Positions 1 to 13,400 of a stretch of DNA of 64,000 nucleotides are shown one piece after another. The stretch is taken from positions 7,307,465 to 7,371,464 of the forward strand of contig JABAKD010000027.1 of the NCBI GenBank assembly GCA_012845835.1, read 5' to 3'. The notes beneath the pieces were generated by a model. That model had not been told where the DNA came from. It did not search any database and saw only the letters and a program-made list of their open reading frames with translations. The DNA is from Undaria pinnatifida. Taxonomy: Eukaryota > Sar > Phaeophyceae > Laminariales > Alariaceae. Numbering within the stretch: the first letter of the stretch is position 1; each line of letters starts with the position of its first letter. The position numbers and the translations under genes are program-made.

Positions 1-387
1 CTTATTTACAGCATCTCATGACGGCAAGAGCAGGATGTACTGTAGATGATCTATATGATCTGTATGATCTATATGATTTATATGATCTCTATGATCTATA
101 TGATCAGATGTTCTAGATTATTTAACTCATCTGTAGGGTCTATATGATCTAGATCGTGATATGTCCGAGGTGTGAAAGTTGCAACCCGATAAATAATCCC
201 ATGACCTAGGTATCATGCAAAATACATTTTTTCACGCATCATGAGCTGACCTGCGGATCGGGTCACGACGTTTTGAAAATTCTCGCGGGTCGAGTCTGGT
301 CGAGTCAGGAGGTGTTCGCACTACCACGGCTTCTGGTCAGGAGGTTTTAGGCATCTCACGGGTCGGGTTGGGTTACCCTGACACTTC

Positions 388-570
388 CTGACCCGACCCG
401 ACCCGACCCGACCCGACCTGACGCAACCCGACCTGACGCAACCCGACCCGACCCGACCCGACCCGACCCGACCCGACCCGACCCGACCCGACCCGACCCG
501 ACCCGACCCGACCCGACCCGACCCGACCCGACCCGACCCGACCCGACCCGACCCGACCCAACCCGACCCA
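388..570. repeat. CCCGA pentanucleotide array
   Basis: About 35 near-perfect copies of the pentamer ACCCG with a few ACCTG and ACGCA variants at the left. Open frames across it are repeat artefacts. A degenerate relative lies at about 22790-22915. Confidence 0.95.
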
Positions 571-1296
571 TGAAAAGCCCTGCATTTGTCTTACGTGAAA
601 GAAAAATGTTTGCGTGTGAGGCGACTCCAGAAAAAAAATGTCAAATCCGGCGTTTGCCCCTGAACAAACACACAGCCGACGGCTCCGTCTACCAAAACTT
701 AACGAACACGGCTTTCCCCACACCCCCGCAAACAACCCCCCCCCCGACGGAATCGCAAAATCTCACTGCAGCACTACATAGGGTTTACCCAATGAGGCGG
801 TGGTGTTTCAAAGCAATATGGCCGCCTTATAGAGGGAAGCCGAATTATCCACTCCACTTCACGAGCGAAAAATTCTCGTTCATGCCACGCGATTAGGACC
901 GCCTTATTGAGGCATACCGCATACCGCCTTATTGAGGCATGCCACCTTATCGAGGCACACCTCCTTACTCAGACCGCTTTGTTGGGGGACCCCCACTTTA
1001 CTGTACATCGTTCCCCCCCATTATACCATCAGATATAATTATTTTCTTCAAAACGGTATTCATTAATTAAATTTCGCCCCCAATCCCCCTATACATCTGT
1101 TTATCCCAGCAGTGTGGGTTAGGGAGATTTAACGAATTTCATGCTGGTTCGAAAATACGGCAAGTAAGTATTTTCCTCCCTTCGAGAGAGACGGTATGAG
1201 AAACAAACGCGGCTTGCCCTTCCAGAAGAACGCCGCGGCTGATGAATTCCGCCAAACTCTACTAAGACGGCCTGCTTGCTCCCTCCAATAAAACAG

Positions 1297-1457
1297 CCGA
1301 CGGATCCGGTGCTATCGATCGCGAGGAGCTGGCCCCTCTGCTTCGAGAGCTGGGCATATCGGTATCGGCCGGGATGGAGACAGAGCTGCTCGAAATGCTA
1401 GACCTCGACCGCTCCGGGGATGTCCAGCGGGAGGAGCTGGTGGAGTGGCTTCAAAAG
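1297..1457 (+). CDS. Exon with EF-hands 1 and 2
   Basis: The frame reads ADGSGAIDREEL and, 38 residues further on, DLDRSGDVQREEL. The second is a full 12-residue EF loop: D at 1 and 3, S at 5, G at 6, V at 8, E at 12. The first loop lacks position 1, which the previous exon should supply; the exon enters with two bases of a split codon. The acceptor is AAACAG just before 1297. The exon ends after CAAAAG and is followed by GCAAGC, so the intron would be of the GC-AG class. Next comes the TAGATC-type satellite. Confidence 0.65.
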
Positions 1458-4400
1458 GCAAGCAGGCGCAAGTCAGCACTCATCTGACAGATCGCGATCT
1501 AGATCCTATAGATCCTATATATCATATATATCATATAGATTCTATAGATCATCTAGATCCTATTTATCATGTAGATCCTATAGATCATCTAGATCATCTA
1601 GATCCTGTCGATCATCTACATCCTGCAGATCATCTGCATCTTATAGATAAGCTACATTATATAGATCAACTACATCCTATAGACCATCTAGATCATCTAG
1701 ATCATGTAGATCCTATAGATCCTGTAGATCATCTACATCCTACAGATAGTCTAGATCCTATATATCCTGTCTATCATCTACATCCTACAGATCATCTACA
1801 TCCTGCAAATCATCTGCATCATATAGATCATCTACATTCTATAGATCAACTACATACTATAGAGCATATAGATCCTATAGACCACCTAGATCATATAGAT
1901 CATCTGTATCCTGTAGACCATATAGATCAAATAGATCATCTACACCATAGACCATCTAGATCCTACAGATAATCTACATCTGTAGATAATCTAATTCCTG
2001 TAGATCGTCTAAATCCTATAGATCGTCTGGATCCTATAGATCATCTAGATCCTAGATAGATCGTCTAGATCCTACATATCATTTAGAGCCAATAGATCAT
2101 CTAGATCATATATCTGTATATTGATACGGTGTGCAGGAGTTGGTAGAGCGGCTTCAAAATCGAAAATCGCTGCAAAAAATCAGTGATTCATGCTTCAACG
2201 TTATAAGAGGCAACCGTGTACTTTTGCGCTAGAACGGAGAGCTGGTGGTGGGGGCGGCAGTTTCAAGAGGGAGGCAAACGCTAGAATCAGCGGTGATCTA
2301 TTTCAAACTTCGAAGAGCGGCCGACCGTGTACGTTTCGCTAGAACGTTTTTTTTTCTTCTTTCTTCTTTCTTTCGTGGATGGGATGTTTTGTGAGTGACA
2401 TTGTCCGATGGCAAAAGAAAGAAGATGTATCACTCTGTCCGTAAACATTGGCAACTTTTTTTTTTTTCCGGACGGAGTGGCATTATTATTAGTAATAGTG
2501 GAAAGTTAGCGGACGTTCATCGCAGAAAGCGAGCTCTGTTCCTTTTCTTCCGTTTGATTGATGTCGAGCTTTTTCGTGGAAAAAGAACGATGCATCAACA
2601 ATTTGGCGCATGCTAGGAACGGCACAAGGACCGGCTGCAACGTAATCTTTCTTGAGGCTCCACGCTTGGGGCGATCTCTCTACTCGAATTATACCTCTCC
2701 CAAAATCTTACGTGTGTGAAAGAAGAACGAAAAGCGCGTCCCGACAAAAAAAGCCAATATGATAGCCCTAGCCAGGCTTTACCGCATTTGTTTTTTTGAG
2801 TGTGGGGGGGGGGGTAAAAATTTACAAATCGTTTTATTCCAAAACGGCGCGCGCTATATACACAAATGTAGGGTATACCACTTTTTGGCTAAAATCACTC
2901 ATCCCATCCCATTCACATCCCATCCCACACCTTGCCTGATACAACATTTTCGTATCATACCGTATGTACCATCGATTGGCATGATAAATTCACGAGTACA
3001 ATGGTTGTTTTTTTTCTACTAGCGCATAGAAATGTTGTCGGGTATTGCGCGAACGAAGAACGCCTTCGAAGTCATGCTTCGGGTGAGATATTGGGCTCCT
3101 CGTGTCACTAATAATAGGAGCCCAGGAGGAGCTTCTGCTGCACCACCTAGCGTGGGGTGTCTCTGGTACATTTTGCAACACTACCGAAACCGTGGGCGGA
3201 GGCGAGGGCGGGGGCGGGGCGGGGGCGGGGGCGGGGGCGGGGGCGCCCCGCAATGTGCGAACGGTGTTCGTTAAAAGAAGCTTTGTGTATGATAGCTGTT
3301 GGGCTTATTTGAGTCGCCGCATGGCTGAAGTAGCTCGACAGCTAGTTTTTTTTTTTGCTGTTTAGAAGAGGCTTTATAGCTGTTGATTGAGAGCTTGTTT
3401 GAGTCACCATGGCTGGCGTAGCCCGGCAGCTAAATCATTGCAGGCGTGTTTGACTAGGTCATCAGCACGATCGACGACTAAACGCCACCCCCCCTTCCTT
3501 TTGCGTGCCATCTATTTTCGGTTTTCACAGGAAGGAGCGGCTTTCCGGCGAACAGTCTTCAGCCGGTTCCTGCGGGTAGGGCAACAGCTACGCTCGCGTG
3601 GAAACTCGACGCGCCGCCTGGAAAACCAGGTACACAACGACACGGGATGGGGGCTTGTCGATTTCTCAATTGTCCCGTCGAGTTTCTTCGCGCAGTATGT
3701 ACCGGGGGTATGAACCTAGTTTTCCTCACACCGTCGGCCCTTTTCCTCTTGTCGTGATTTGGCTGTCATAACAGAAAATAATTACATGCCACTCAAGACG
3801 GAAAAATGGGGACCGTAGAGTGTTCACAGGAATACAACAATGTATTGAGGACGGCTAATGGAGTGCTGTAGATGAATCTTAAGGCGGAAGTAGGCATAGA
3901 AGCAGTGGATAGCGCTGCCTAACAAACCCTTCCCCCTATGTGTCAAGAATTGGGTCCGTGAACGCTTACGCTCACCCTTAGCCCCCCCCCCCCCCCCCAA
4001 AACCTGCATCCCGTTTTGTGAGCCCTCATCCCTCCTCCCCACTCCCATCTACGTCGCAGGTCCGAGCCTCAATGGTAGCAAGGGCAAGGTCCACCGCACG
4101 GGCAGAGTTTTGGGCATTATCGTCTTCCTCTTCTTCTACTGGTCTCTCCTCCGACGCGTTCATGCCCTCTGGAGCAGCAGCAGCAGCAGCAGCCCCGCTT
4201 TCACCGGGCGTTATGACTCATACCACCGGCCCAGCGGGGGCACCGATATTAGACACCGTTGGGGAATTTGACGGGGAACGTGAGGCATCAACTGGCAAGG
4301 GGAGAGGTGGGGGAGGTGGAAGAGGAGGGGGAGAAGGAGGAAGAGGAAGGGCGGGGGGGGTATCGGACGGGGTGGTTTCTTCGTCCGAGCCCCTGCAGCA

Positions 4401-7400
4401 CAGGCAAAAACAGCTAAATGACTGCGGCGATGATGGTGGTACAAGAGCGGTGGTGCTGGGTGGCAGGGCGTTGGGATCGAGAGCCGTTAAGAGGAGAAGG
4501 ATAATGGAGCAGCAGGAGAGAGAAGCCGAGCGGGAGCTGCTGCTGAGGCGGGCCGAGGATGAGGCCGAGCGAAACGTTAAGAGGTGTAGTGCCATAGAGT
4601 AACCGTAGCCCTCGCTAGGAACTCGTTCTGGTGGATGTTTGCAACTGTCGTCAACTGTGTGCAAAATTGAGAAGCAGGGAATCCCAGCCCAACCCAACAA
4701 AACAATTCCAGCCCAATCCAATCCAACCCAACCCAACCCAACAAAACCCAACCCAACCCAACACAACCCAGCACAACCCAACCCAACCCAACCCAACCCA
4801 ACCCAACCCAACCCAACCCAACCCAACCCAACCCAACCGAACCCAATCTATAACCCAACCCGATCCCATCCAATCCAACGCAACCCCACCCCACCCAACC
4901 CAACCCAATCGAGCATATCTTCCTTGCTGATATGTACGCATTTGTGTGTGTGCGTCCTAAAATGGTTGGAAATATCTAAAGCATGTGTATGATGGATTTT
5001 ATTTTTATTATTCACTAGAACTTGACCCATGTTTTGAGGACAGACTACATGGAATTTTGTCACCCCAAACCAACCCAACCCAACTCAATTGGTTCGACAA
5101 CAACAACAACAAAGTAAATTTCGTGCTTTCCTGCGTTGTCACAAGGCGATGGCGGACCCAAGCGGGGGCGGCTGAGCTTCAGCGAGAACAGGACCGTCTC
5201 TGTGGGGCCGGCAAGGGTCTGGACCTAACGCTAAGAGCTTGGGATACAGCCGCCGCCGGGAACGGAATGGGGGACAGCCCCTCCTACCAACTGGCGCTGA
5301 CGGCGAAAAAGGAAGATGTGAGTGCGGGGCTGAGAGTACGGTAGGGAGGGAGGGAGGGAGGGGGGGAGGGTGAAAGGGAATGAGGAAGGAGTGGGGTTAN
5401 NNNNNNNNNNNNNNNNNNNNNNNNNNNNNNNNNNNNNNNNNNNNNNNNNNNNNNNNNNNNNNNNNNNNNNNNNNNNNNNNNNNNNNNNNNNNNNNNNNNN
5501 NNNNNNNNNNNNNNNNNNNNNNNNNNNNNNNNNNNNNNNNNNNNNNNNNNNNNNNNNNNNNNNNNNNNNNNNNNNNNNNNNNNNNNNNNNNNNNNNNNNN
5601 NNNNNNNNNNNNNNNNNNNNNNNNNNNNNNNNNNNNNNNNNNNNNNNNNNNNNNNNNNNNNNNNNNNNNNNNNNNNNNNNNNNNNNNNNNNNNNNNNNNN
5701 NNNNNNNNNNNNNNNNNNNNNNNNNNNNNNNNNNNNNNNNNNNNNNNNNNNNNNNNNNNNNNNNNNNNNNNNNNNNNNNNNNNNNNNNNNNNNNNNNNNN
5801 NNNNNNNNNNNNNNNNNNNNNNNNNNNNNNNNNNNNNNNNNNNNNNNNNNNNNNNNNNNNNNNNNNNNNNNNNNNNNNNNNNNNNNNNNNNNNNNNNNNC
5901 CTCGCTGAGAACCTCTTATCGAAAACTATGATCTAACAACAAACCCTGACCCAGGCTAGGGTACCATAAGGGTCCCCTTTTTGGGCCTTCAATTTCAGTG
6001 TCTAGGGGTCAATCTTTGCGAGTAGCCCCTTTTGTTCCTTTGCGATCTTACGTTTTCTTCATGTTTTTATGCGGACGGAATCAATCCGCAACGTAAAGGT
6101 AAAATCTAAGCTGCGCCAAAACAAAAAACTGCCTAAACCATTTTCATCCGCGAGGGGTACAGAGTCACACTCGTGCGAGTGGCTCAAACACACCTCTGAG
6201 AACGGGGGGTACCCCCCCCCTATCGTACTCTGTTTTTGGTATACAACAAAACATATTGCAAAAAGTTGCAAATAAAAAAACAACACCAAGAAAGCTACCT
6301 GGTATTTTTTTTTCGACGATCTTTTTTTGGGGTTAAGAAAACCGTTTCAGCGAAAAAAAAGGCGCTTTCGTACGAGTATCCCCTATCGTGCAAGTAGCAC
6401 GCATCAAAAAGAAAAAGGCCGAGAGAGGGAAGCGACACAAGAGGAAACCAACCGCTGTAAGCGCGAACTCTTCTAACACTCCCTTTGTTCTAGAGCTGTG
6501 AGTCAGGTACGGCTTAAAAGTCGCCAACTAGTTGTTGGCCGGACTACCGTAAAACACTTACTCGTAGTCTTTTCCCGAAGGTGCCAGAAAATATCCGACT
6601 TTTTTTTTTTGAGCAATGGCCGAAATCGGGTACACCCGATCGACCGATAGCCGTTATCGGGTACCCCTTGAACACGCAGTCCCACAACGACTCAGGACGA
6701 CATCTCATTGGTCGAAACCACACCGCACCCGAACGCAGCCGCATGTCCATCGGGTGCACCCGATTATGGCTGAACAAATCCTCGAAATGTACCCGACTCG
6801 CATACAAGCCACCCGATTATGGCCGGACTACTCGACCACCAGCCCACACGCACACACGCACGCGCAGCGGGCGCGAACTCGCGCCACGTCACGAGGCGGG
6901 GCGTTGTTTGTTCTTTCGTCTCGGAGCTCTTTTTCCGGAGCTCTTTTTTGTGGACCATGAAGTCGCAGTTAGCACCCCTGCACACAAGGCACAGAAGCGC
7001 ATCTATGCAGACGGTTTAGACATAGATCACAGACTACCTGGGCACGGACACGGCACGAGAAGGGCTAATGATTCAGATGCTCCTTTGCAAATGGCACAGG
7101 GAGATATGTTCGTGGCGTGGCGGGCCCGAAAATGTATTGCCGACACCTGTCACCCCAAAAAGCTCATTTTGAGTAACACTCTGAGAGGGACAACCCCATC
7201 TTAATCAACCAAACCCATGGCCTATATAGGCTATATATTGTAGGCGTGAAAAAAGTACTCACATTCGAAAACAAGAATGACAGCAGTAATAGTGGTGTGA
7301 TTTTGGGGGGTCAAGGAGCGCTCTCCGACGCGTGCTACTATTGCTGCTGTATGTAGTAGATAGCACTTTTTTTGACTTTTTTTTGACTTTTTTTGTTTTC

Positions 7401-10400
7401 TGAATGACGGCGCTCCTTAACGCTTTTACGACTGGAAACCTTTTGGGGGAGAATTACTTGATTTTATTATAGGGAGGGATTTGGGGGCTGTAAAGGGGTT
7501 AACGCCTTTACAACTCGAAACCCTTTTTTTACAGATTTACTTGAACTTAGTATAGGGAGGGATTTGGGGGCTCTAAAGGGGTTAACGCTCTTACCACTCG
7601 AAACCCTTTTGGGGGACAAATGTACTTGAAGTTATAGTATAGGGGGGGGGGGCTGGGGTTCAAATCGTCGGAACTACGCCATTTTTTTTTTGCCATCTTG
7701 TGTTCTTTTTCTGAGAAAAAAAACAACAAAACAAAAGAAAGAAAGGAATAAAAAATGGCGTATTTCCGACGATTTTGAACCCCAAATTCATCCCCCCCCG
7801 CCTATCTATGCTACCAGGTATAACTTCAAGTAAATTTGTCTAACCCAAAAAGGGTTTCCAGTTGTAAAGGCGTTAACCCCTTTAGAGCCCCAAATCCCTC
7901 CCTATACTAACTTCAAGTAAATTTGTCCCCCAAAACAGTTTCAAGTTGTAAAGGCGTTAACCCCTTTAGAGCCCCCAAATCCCTCCCTATACTATCTCCA
8001 CGTGAACTTTTCCCCCAAAAGGGTTTCGAGTTGTAAAGGCGTTAACCCCTTCAGAGCCCCCAAATCCCTCCCTGTACTATCTCCAAGTAAATTTGTCCCC
8101 CAAAAGGGGTTTCCAGTTGTAAAGGCGTTAACTCCTTTAGAGCCTCCAAATCCCTCCCTATACAAACTTCAAGTAAATTTGTTAAAAAAAAAGGGTTTCG
8201 AGTTGTAAAGGCGTTAACCCCTTTAGAGCCCCCAGATCCCTCCCTATAATAAAATCAAGTAAATTTGTCCGAATAGGGTTGCCAGTTGTAAAGGCGTTAA
8301 GGAGCGCCGTCATTCAGAACAAAAAAAAAATAGCCAAAAAAAGTGCTACCTACTACAGCAGCAGTAGTAGCACGCGTCGGAGAGCGCTCGTTAACCCCCG
8401 AAATCGCCGGACTAATACTGCTGTCATTCTTGTTTTCTAATGTGAGTACTTCTTTGCATCTACGACTATTCAGGGTGGGCTAATGTTATAGTGTTCCGTT
8501 ATGTATCCGCTATGTGCATGAGCTAAAGACCAACCGTCTATCTCTGCTGATAAAATATATATCTGCTGATAACTTGATGTCTAATTTCCGTCATTTCGTT
8601 TGTTGTGCGATATAGTGGAACACTACAACAATAGACTTGCATGCGTAGGCCATGGGTTTGGTTGGTCAAAATGGGGTTGTCCTTCTCAGAGTTTTACTCG
8701 AAATGAGCCTTTTGGGGGTGAGGTATGGAGAGATGTCTTCGAGTGGTTAGAAGCCTGAGACGAAAAAAGGTGAACCTTTGTCGGGGCATGTGTCAAATGT
8801 GGTTGGCTGTCCGTGCGCCTGTCACAAAAAAAAACCAAAAAAACGATCGTATCCGACCGTGTTTCACGCGATGCTCACGCTTATTACTGCCAAATTTTGC
8901 GCCTGACAATGCGTGGGATGAATGAGCTTCAATGTCGAGCACTCATGAGCGAAATTCCCAACAAGTAAGCGCAAGAAAACCAAGAGAGACCCACAAAAAA
9001 GGCCAGTAACAGAAAACGGGTACACCCGGTCGGTTTTCTACCAAAAACGGGTACACCCGGTCGGTTTTCTATCAAAAACGGGTGCACTCTTTTGGGGAAA
9101 CGGCTCCTGGTTGTCGTGCCACGTCACCGCCACAAAAACGATACCCGACCCTATTTCACACGACACTCACCCTTGTTATTACCCGACCCTATTTCACACG
9201 ACACTCACCCTTGTTATTACGGGGGACCCTAGTAAATAGGACCTACGGTGGACACAAAAACCTATATATTAATCTATTTTTACTAACAACATTTGGTCCT
9301 ATTTACTATCGTCCTCCGTACTATTGCTATTTTTTCCGTCTGGCAATATGCAGGATGAAGGAGATTTAACGTCGAGCGCTCATAAACACATTCCCAAAAA
9401 ATGGAAGAAAACCGAGGGAAACCCCACGAAAAAATATAGGCTCAAGCATACAAACTCGATGGGGTTGGTCGGTGTCGCTTGCGGGGTTTACTTGTCCTTT
9501 GCGCGGTGGCTTTTTTTTTCGTTTTTTTTCTTCGTTTTTTCTTTTCGTTTTCAAGAGTTTTTTTCTCCCCCTTTTTCCACTTAAGACACTGCGCCGGATT
9601 TCAAACAAAACTGCATCGTGAAGGGGGGAAGCTTGCAATTCTTATTTTTTCGCACCCGATAATGTCCAACGCGAGCTTTAAACGTGGATCACTCACTCAC
9701 AAGCATATCCTTTTTTTTACGAGTTATTTTTTTTGTTATGCACGATACGTCAGGAAAAAATGTGCCACCTGTTTCGGTTGTTCGACACGTCGTGCGACGG
9801 CTGCATTGACGCGGAGGAGCTAGGGCGGCTGCTGGCCTACCTTAACGTGCGCATGACGGAGCCAGAGATGATGGTCCTGCTTCAAGATATCGACAAGTGA
9901 GTCTTCGCATAATTTAGGCGACTCGCTGGTATGTTCGCTAGTTTGCTTTTGCTTGAGCGTCAGCTTGAGGATGGTGCACGGGAGACGGCGGCGTACTCCT
10001 TTATTGCTTTTTCTGAGTTTTTTTTGTTCTCGTTGACCACGCATCCTTTGCGAGACGGAGACGGAGATACCGTTCCTACTCCTGATGGAGACGCGTCCAA
10101 ACCTTCGGGCACTCTATTTCGTGTTTGCTTCTCGATATTATTGTTGTGTTTGCCCTCCGAAAATATGGTGTAGATGCTGTTCCGGTGTAAATCGAATATT
10201 GACAAGTAAGTGAGTGTCCGTAATTTTACGGTTGCGTCGTCTTGCGGATGGTGCGTGGGGAGGGAGAATGAAGAACATCGCAAGGTTGCGGTTAGTAGAG
10301 AATCTGTTTATCGGTCATATACCAGAGTAATTACCCGGGAGCATCCAGAGTATGTACCCTATCAGACATACCCTTGCAAGGGTATCTATAGCTGGGTATA

Positions 10401-13400
10401 TACTCTGGGGGCGAGTATATACCCGGGGGTATCCAAAGTAGACCAAGGCAACGGTAGGGGGGATGCCCCCATTTTTCACTAATAGATTTGAGCCACTCGC
10501 ACGAATGACTCTGTACCTCGCTGACGAACAGAGTTTACGCGATGTTCTTGGCGCAGCGTGGCTAACTATTGCATTGCGTTTTCACGTCGCCAGATTAAAA
10601 CAACACAACCCAAGCTTAGTACCGCAAAATAACAGAGGAGTTACTCGCGGGAGTGACCCCAGAGCTACTGCAAAAAATGGTCCCAAACCAACATGCCCCC
10701 CTTATGGTAGCATTGTAGTCAGTATGCACCCTTAAAGGTCGGGGTAAAGCAAAAACACCGAGTGAATTAATCTTTCAGCAGCTCAGGTGTCGAAGCTGCC
10801 TGTACTGACTGCTTCGTATCCAAGCCAAACTCCTCCTTTCCATTATACGGGAATGATCCTTCTATAGTGCCGGTTTCCGCTACAGTGCCGATTGCCGGCA
10901 ATACCTGCACCAAAGCGGAAACCGGCACTACTCCGCATACTACCACTATACTGTTTTTTCCCTTGTGTGCCAAGCGATTTCACAGGCACTATAGCGGGCA
11001 ACCGGCACTATAAAGGGCAAATTGCACTACTCAAACAGCATTATAGAGGGACCACTGCTGTAGTACAAGACCCAAAATGTTCTGTTGACTTTGTTCTTGT
11101 GCACTATTTATATATACACACATACCCCGACGAACGGCCACCACTGCGGTGTAAACAGAGACGGGAGTGGCGACGTAAACTATACGGAATTTTCGGCTTG
11201 GTGGCACAAGGAGCGGCAAAAGCGGGAGAAATCTCCGGCCACCATCGTCGGCTTCGCGCTTGCGGCCGCTACGAAGTCGCTGGCTCCCCTGGCGACGTTG
11301 CGGAGGGACGCCCAACGCGCGCTTGTCAGCAGAGCGCGTGCTGAGGCTAGGGATGAGGTGAGAAGGGGACGGGAATTAAGGAGGGGAGGGGAAGGGAGGG
11401 GAGGGGAGGGGAGGGGAGGGGGGGGCGGGGGCGGGAGGATCATTATCACGGTTCGAGAAGTGCCCTGGGCTTTATGAAGGGTTTAATGTGAGTAGGCGTG
11501 TTGGTCCAGGGGACCTGGCCTTCAAATCATGAATGGCTGGAAGAAAAGGTGTACTCTTTTGTGGATTGCCCTATTTAATAGTCATTTGGCCGTTGACCAC
11601 GTATCCCTTTTGAGACGGATGGGGGGGGGGAGAGGGGGGGCGGGGGGGGGTAATCATATAATCCATGCATGACCGTAGCCCTTATACCATCCTGACAATG
11701 TCGGATCAGAGGGGGGGGGGGCGCATTCATTTGCTCTTTGCATTTTTTAACCGTCTGTATAAGATTTCGTATCTTTTATTAGGATTTGTTGTCCGCGGGT
11801 GGAAAGCAGCAACCGTCTTTTTTTCGGCTGGCCAACGCAATCGATCCATGGGTATGATACGATGCTAGATGCCACTGTGAGACTCAGTACCCGCGTGATT
11901 TGCACTCATTTGTGGTTTGCCTTTGTCATTTAACAGGTTGACTCCCTTTCTAGACGAATATCCCTACTCCTAAAAGAAACGCCTCCAACATTCCTGCGCT
12001 CACCACGTCAGGAGGGCGTGGGCTCAGGCTAGGTCAGAGGGGAGGGGGGGGGGAGGGCATACTCGTTGTCATGCATAGCCGTAGTCTGCAAGATCGTAGA
12101 CCTTGACATCTCTACAATGCTCGGGTGGAGCTAATCGAGTTTCCACCAACCAGGCAGACATTACCCCGCACCAAGCGCGGAGAGCCTTGAGGTGTTCGGC
12201 AAGTCGCATGAAGGGTGGCCTGAATCTCGCTAAGAGCTCTTTGCAAGCCGCACCCCGGCATCTTGTGCATACTTTTTTGTGTATGGATGAAAGCATCGAA
12301 TGGCGTGTTAAACGCAAGCGGCGGGGAGGCTTCACTCGCCTAAGGACCGCCCCGAAGCCTGTTGCAACGTCCATCTATGCTTTCAACCGATCATCTTAGC
12401 GTTGTTGGGGTAGGGGGGCTACTCATATCCTGCACGGCCGAAGTCATTTAAGGCCGTAGACTCTCGCATCCTACACTGCCGGGATAGTGCGCCAGCTAGC
12501 GTTGGGCTGCGAAAGCAACTGAGTTAAATCGACACACGACGCGTATGAAAATACGTGGAAGTGTGGTGAGCTAAAGCTTTATTTTTCCCCATCCGCCGGA
12601 GGATAAAAAAAAAAAAAAAAAAAAGAGCACGCGGAATTTCACAGATCAGGGGGGGGGAGGGGGAGCTTCACTCGCCTCGCATCCCTACAGTACAGGGATG
12701 GAGCACGCCGGGTTTATATAGGCCAGGGGGGAAGGGGGGGGGCGTATCACTAGTAGGCTCCCTAAACGCAGGCAAGCTGTTTCTGTTCGAGTTCTTTCGT
12801 AGCGAAACCTACACTATCTTCCCCGTTGTATTTTTTTTGCCTGTTGGCGATTGGTGGCTCTATAAGTAAATATCATTTTCACGACGAAATCCTCAAGCTC
12901 ACGGATTAGGCGTCTTGTTCAACATTACAACATATAAAACGTACCTCAGGTGAGAGAGGCCCTCCGCCTTGAAGACGAATCGGCTCTTCTTCCCGCGACG
13001 ACCACAACCGATACATCAACCATCGTGCCCAAGGAATATCTTCCCTCCACGACATATATGCCCTCCGCGCTGTCGACCAATATGGGACGGATCAAACGCG
13101 CACCTGAAAAAATGCGAGTGGGGGATATGGACTCGACGGAGGCGTCCAACGGTGGCGGCGGTGGTGGGACGGATGGGCGGGATGACAGTAGATTAGTCAA
13201 CGCGCGAGCATCGAAGCTAGTCCGAGCAGAAACGGAGGCCTACGCAGACGTCGAGGTGAGCTTGTACAACCCTGGTAAAAAAAATCGTGGGTGAATTGGA
13301 ACATTCTCCAGAACGGTCTTAGTTGAAAAGTACATGTTGGATTTGACGCCGTCTTGGTCGGGTCTTGTATTTCGATTTGGTTTTGTCCTGGGTTTGCACA

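Noticed and set aside
356-735. Open frames encoding GRVGS repeats
   Set aside because: Translations of the CCCGA pentamer array; open in several frames only because the unit lacks stops.
4577-4992. Open frames with NPTQP or GWVGL repeats
   Set aside because: Translations of the CCCAA array.
6581-7204. 207-codon plus-strand open frame
   Set aside because: No start or splice context, composition like repeat DNA, no recognisable family, and overlapping frames equally open.
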